Assembly: GCF_901709675.1 (NCBI RefSeq)
Contig: NC_051087.1
Span: forward strand, 4,146,001-4,210,000
Origin: Syngnathus acus
Lineage: Eukaryota > Chordata > Actinopteri > Syngnathiformes > Syngnathidae
Direction: 5' to 3'
DNA: 64,000 nucleotides
Shown here in pieces: positions 60,385 to 64,000 of the stretch. A program made the translations under genes and the position numbers. Positions within the stretch are counted from its first letter, which is position 1, and each line of letters starts with the position of its first letter. The notes beneath the pieces are model-generated. The model worked only from the letters and a program-made list of their open reading frames with translations. It was not told where the DNA came from and made no database searches.

Positions 60385-60859
60385 CAGTGGTGTTTCTTGT
60401 TCTGAGAGTAAGGCGAATTTGTCAAAGTGTAATGTAAAGCTAATACGGAGTTTATCTTTTGCAAAATGTCATTCTTATTGTGTGAGTGTGTGTGTGTGTG
60501 TCGGAGAGAGAGATATCAAAGGTCTCTTGTATGAGCTGATGAAGGTCAAAGGTATCAGTGGAGTGTTATCACTATGACAGAAGTTACAGGTCATCATGTC
60601 ATCATATAAATATAGATTGATAAGTGGCACTGCCCCACTATTGATTATGTTCCATGTAAATTTTAGAGAAAGTGGTTCACATTAGGACACTTGCCTCAAA
60701 TGAAGTGGGCGAAGACACATAGTTATGTAGGATAGGATAAAGAATATAGGCCAATGCGTAATGTTGCATTATCTGTCTGTATTTGTGGCTGCACAGATTG
60801 AGAATTCATTTCAATTCAGGAATTCTGCTGTATGCACACTTGCTCCGTTTTGATCCTCT

Positions 60860-61083
60860 TATTTATTTATTTATAGTGTTATTTGTTTATTTATTATTTA
60901 TTCATCACTCTTATTATTCATTGCCTTCTTGTTTTTATTTTGTGTTGTTTGCTTGTGTGTATGTCGTGTACTATGTCTTGTCACCGGGGATAGTGGAAAC
61001 GTAATTTCGATTTCTTTGTGTGTCTTGGCATGTAGAGAGGTTGACAATAAAGCAGACTTTGACTTTGACTTTTTTGACTTTGA
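60860..61083 (+). mobile_element. 3' tail of a non-LTR retroelement
   Basis: Ends in CAATAAAGCAGACTTTGACTTTGAC-like tandem TTTGAC units (61050-61083) after AACGTAATTTCGATTTC and GTCTTGGCATGTAGAG. A short tandem repeat at the 3' end is a mark of some fish LINE or LINE-dependent SINE families. The 5' part is absent. Confidence 0.55.
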
Positions 61084-61238
61084 ATTCTACCAAAATTGCA
61101 AATTCTAGCGTCAACGTGAAGTTTGAACTATTTTTTTCCTGCTAAGAAATGGTGTCCAATGAGAAACGGCCGTGGGGTGGTACTTACCTGAGAAAGTGTG
61201 AGCTTTACACAGCCACATCATCGCTGAGATCGAAGAGC

Positions 61239-61245
61239 AGATAAG
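61239..61245 (+). promoter_or_regulatory. GATA site before fabp2
   Basis: AGATAAG about 115 bases upstream of the fabp2 ATG. GATA factors act on the mammalian Fabp2 promoter in intestine, so this is a plausible element; no TATA box is clear. Confidence 0.3.
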
Positions 61246-61357
61246 CGTGCTTGAAAAGGAGACACGCTGATGACACTCTCTTGCTTTGCTGCAGAGTCAC
61301 AACCCCCTAAGCCACTTTCGCTCACCACCTGTTTTCACCCTCATCGCCACCAGCACC

Positions 61358-62469
61358 ATGACTTTCAACGGCAACTGGAAAGTGGACCGCAATGACAACT
61401 ATGACAAGTTTATGGAACAAATGGGTAGGCAAGCACACTGAAGGATATACTGGACATTTCCTAATTCCTTAATTCTGATGAACACTTGGGCCTATTACAC
61501 TACTGTATTTTAATTTTGGATAATATGGTGGCACTTGGAGAGCAAAATATGTTTTCAAGTTGTACTTTGTGTAAAATGTTTGCTTATCGGTAATCTCAAA
61601 TCACATCTACGTGAATATGAATGCTAGAGTAAATATTTGTGCAAGAATGCAAAGTGAACTCACCTGCAACAGTATGTTCAAAAAATAATAATTTACGTCA
61701 TTAACATTTGATGCACGAATTGTCAGGTATCAATATGGTGAAGAGGAAGCTGGCCTCCCACGACAATCTAAAAATAACCATCGAGCAGAACGGAGACAAG
61801 TTCCACGTGAAGGAGAGCAGCAATTTCCGCACCCTGGAACTCGACTTCACCCTGGGGGTCAACTTCGATTACAGCCTGGCTGACGGCACTGAAGTATCTG
61901 TGAGTAAACAAACGGGGCATCAAATGCTCCAGAGGACGTCTACGTTGCTGCTCCGAAGCGATCATTTCGGACTTTGAACTTTGGAGGCTGCAAGATTTAA
62001 GTTGTTTGCAGAACAATGTAAACTCCAACACAAAGCAAGGAGCTTTATTTTAAGACATAGATGCCTTAATTGTCAATCATTGACACGAGTTGAAAAACGT
62101 TTCCAGTACATTCCCAAGAAAGGTTCACAAGAATTTGAGTTTTTTTTTGTTTTTTACAATAATTGGTTAATTGTAATTGATGGAATAAAGACGATAAGGA
62201 AAAAAGTTTCCAACTGTAAAAATAATGTTTGTTAACCTCGGTTTCAGGGCTCGTGGGCACTGGAGGGCGAAACGCTGAAGGGCACCTTCACCAGGAAAGA
62301 CAACGGCAAGCCGCTGATAACCACAAGAATTGTGCAAGGAGATGAGCTCATACAGGTGAGGAACTTTAAACACACACACACGCACACACTATATATTATT
62401 TTTGTCTTCTGCCCACAGAGCTACAGCTATGACGGCGTTGATGCTAAAAGGATTTTCAAGCGGGCTTAG
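61358..62469 (+). CDS. fabp2: Intestinal fatty acid-binding protein
   Basis: Small cytosolic lipid carrier of enterocytes that binds long-chain fatty acids in a ten-strand beta barrel. Four exons, the standard family layout: 61358-61424, 61727-61899, 62248-62355, 62419-62469; 132 residues, exactly the I-FABP length. It starts MTFNGNWKVDRNDNYDKFME and continues with the helix-turn-helix lid (MGINMVKRKLASHDNLK), then FRTLELDFTLGVNFDYSLAD, with GSWALEGETLKGTF in exon 3. It ends YSYDGVDAKRIFKRA, keeping the Arg of the fatty-acid site region. Exon 2 joins exon 1 through a split Gly codon. Confidence 0.97.
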
Positions 62470-63670
62470 GTTTGAGCAATCTTCCGAGGAGGTTACAGAC
62501 AATATTGTATGACTTACTGTAAACCTGCATACCCTGGAAAAAGTGCACTGTTTGTCAATTGCACTGGATTCTGACTTTGCTGTAATAATTACATCCTTAT
62601 TTTTGGTGTTTAATTTTAAAGGTAATTCCAAATGTCTCACAGACTGGTTTTTATTGAGTTATAAAAAAATGTAAGCTCTTGTTTTTGTAGTCTGTTCTTT
62701 ATGTTAAGGTGATATGTAAAGATGTGTTTAGAAAGAAAATACTTTTGGTCTTGGTTTTCCAAAATTGATAAAGAAAGACACGGAAAAAGTGACGCATTTT
62801 CAGAGTGATACAATAATTTATTCAACAGTAATAAATAAAAAATAAATATATATTATCTACAAAAATATAAAGTGCAGACAGATTCTGGACGTTGTTTTCC
62901 CAAAACGGCGATGCTACTCGCACAAAGATGTGATCCATATGTACTACACCCATCCATCACAAGGCAGCATCGGCCGCTACTACAAAGAACCACGACCGCA
63001 CAAATATAATACACAATTTTTGTGTATAGGGATGAAAAATGAACGTGTGTACGTTTTCAATAAAATCGGATGTACCGTATATCCTCAAATAGTGGTTGTT
63101 AGAGCCAAATCATTTAAAAAAATCATTTTGATGAATATCTTTGGGGTTTAATAAGTCAGAGGAATGTTTAGTATTAATTTAGTTTTTAATTTGTTTGTAT
63201 AGTTTGTTGATGAGTTATGATTTAAGTACGCTGATTTGCTTGGTTTGTGGATTTCTATTAGAATAAAAGACGCCCCCCCGGAAGTGCACGGACAGAAAGT
63301 TTTTAGACCTTGTGAAATCGACGGTGTTTGATCAAGTCAATTCACCGTGAACCTCTTCACGAGTTGTATCAAAATGACACTCGGAAAGCAAACTTAAGCG
63401 CACGATCCTGAAACGCAAGAACCATAAAGCCCGTCAAACTTTAGGCGGAAAGCCAACCACGACGCGCATGCAAACCCGATCGTGGAAAGGAATTAACAGA
63501 GACGTTCAAGAATGAAAGAAAACAAAATGAAACTCAACTGGTCTGTGAGTATTGCGAAGTCATGACGGGAATGCATTGGATAAGGATACGAGTCAGAAAA
63601 TCTAAGGCTGCCCGCACAAAGAATTGGTTTAATTAATGAAATACGTGAAAGAAATTTTGCTACTACAGTG
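62470..63670. other. Downstream of fabp2, no gene seen
   Basis: fabp2 3' UTR with candidate AATAAA on plus at about 62829 and a minus-strand hexamer (TTTATT) near 62816 that could belong to a converging gene right of the window. No coding exon is visible on either strand. Confidence 0.45.
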
Positions 63671-63961
63671 GCTCAAATAAATGGCGTGTCCCAATGTGTT
63701 GCTTCCTTAAAATAAAATAAAATAAAATAGTAAAAATAAATAAAACTAGTAAAGAAGAATATAGATATTTTTTTTAAAATCACAATAAGGTTGGAAATAT
63801 TCTTGAAAAAGAGATTTTATGCACTGGTCTTTGCTCAAATAAATGGGGTGTCCCAATTCGTTGCTTCCTTAAAAATAAATCAATAAAATTAGTAAAGTAG
63901 AATATAGATTTTTTTATCACAATAAGGCTGGAAATATTCTTGAAAAAGAGGTTTGATGCTG
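63671..63961. repeat. Two-copy tandem repeat, period 162
   Basis: Copy 1 starts at 63671 and copy 2 at 63833, both with GCTCAAATAAATGG, TGTCCCAAT, GTTGCTTCCTTAAAA, AAAGTAGAATATAGAT-type text and GGAAATATTCTTGAAAAAGAG. Copy 2 is shorter through losses in its AAATA-rich part. Confidence 0.88.
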
Positions 63962-64000
63962 CTAGAACAATCAGATAGCTTCAACTAGTATGCGTCAATA

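Noticed and set aside
62930-63151. 73-codon ORF after fabp2
   Set aside because: Low-complexity AT-rich sequence with no recognisable domain; probably chance.
1-64000. CRISPR arrays, operons, prophage or bacterial islands
   Set aside because: The window is spliced vertebrate DNA throughout; no spaced direct repeats or bacterial-type gene packing exist.

Overview
The window is nuclear DNA from a ray-finned fish. It holds spliced vertebrate genes with short introns and GT-AG (sometimes GC-AG) borders. Every recognised protein reads as the teleost form of a well-known vertebrate family. The species cannot be told from the sequence. All product calls rest on recognising protein sequence and gene order by eye; no database was searched.

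Layout, left to right: the 3' end of primpol (+, 85-1307) runs tail to tail into acsl1 (-, 1845-6637 coding, with untranslated exons probably reaching about 10.2 kb). Next come the bHLH-Orange repressor gene helt (+, 13534-15122) and an 11 kb stretch with no coding gene, then slc25a4/ANT1 (+, 26481-28428) and cfap97 (-, 29052-31238). After these lies an unrecognised gene for a GPI-anchored protein with three Ig-like domains (-, 32980-36577), then ufsp2 (-, 37982-41286). The two soluble guanylate cyclase genes gucy1a1 (+, 43589-50118) and gucy1b1 (+, 52080-58972) sit head to tail, followed by fabp2 (+, 61358-62469). The last 1.5 kb shows only simple and tandem repeats.

How they relate: gucy1a1 and gucy1b1 encode the two obligate subunits of the nitric-oxide receptor cyclase, so their adjacency is functional. 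The other genes are housekeeping or tissue genes kept together by old synteny (primpol, acsl1, helt, slc25a4, cfap97 and ufsp2 are neighbours on human 4q35; the cyclase pair is at 4q32 and fabp2 at 4q26). The gap around helt probably holds developmental enhancers.

The most unusual content is the Ig-like gene at 33-36.6 kb. Its three domains lack the usual F-strand cysteine and share a different cysteine pair. Its exons were copied together with their flanking intron sequence, a decayed extra exon lies downstream, and its first intron is filled by an eight-copy tandem repeat. Other notable points are a mutually exclusive pair of acsl1 gate exons separated by only 56 bases, two GC-AG introns, and a dense same-strand cluster of TGCGYAA motifs in slc25a4 intron 1. 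There is also a long inverted repeat upstream of acsl1.
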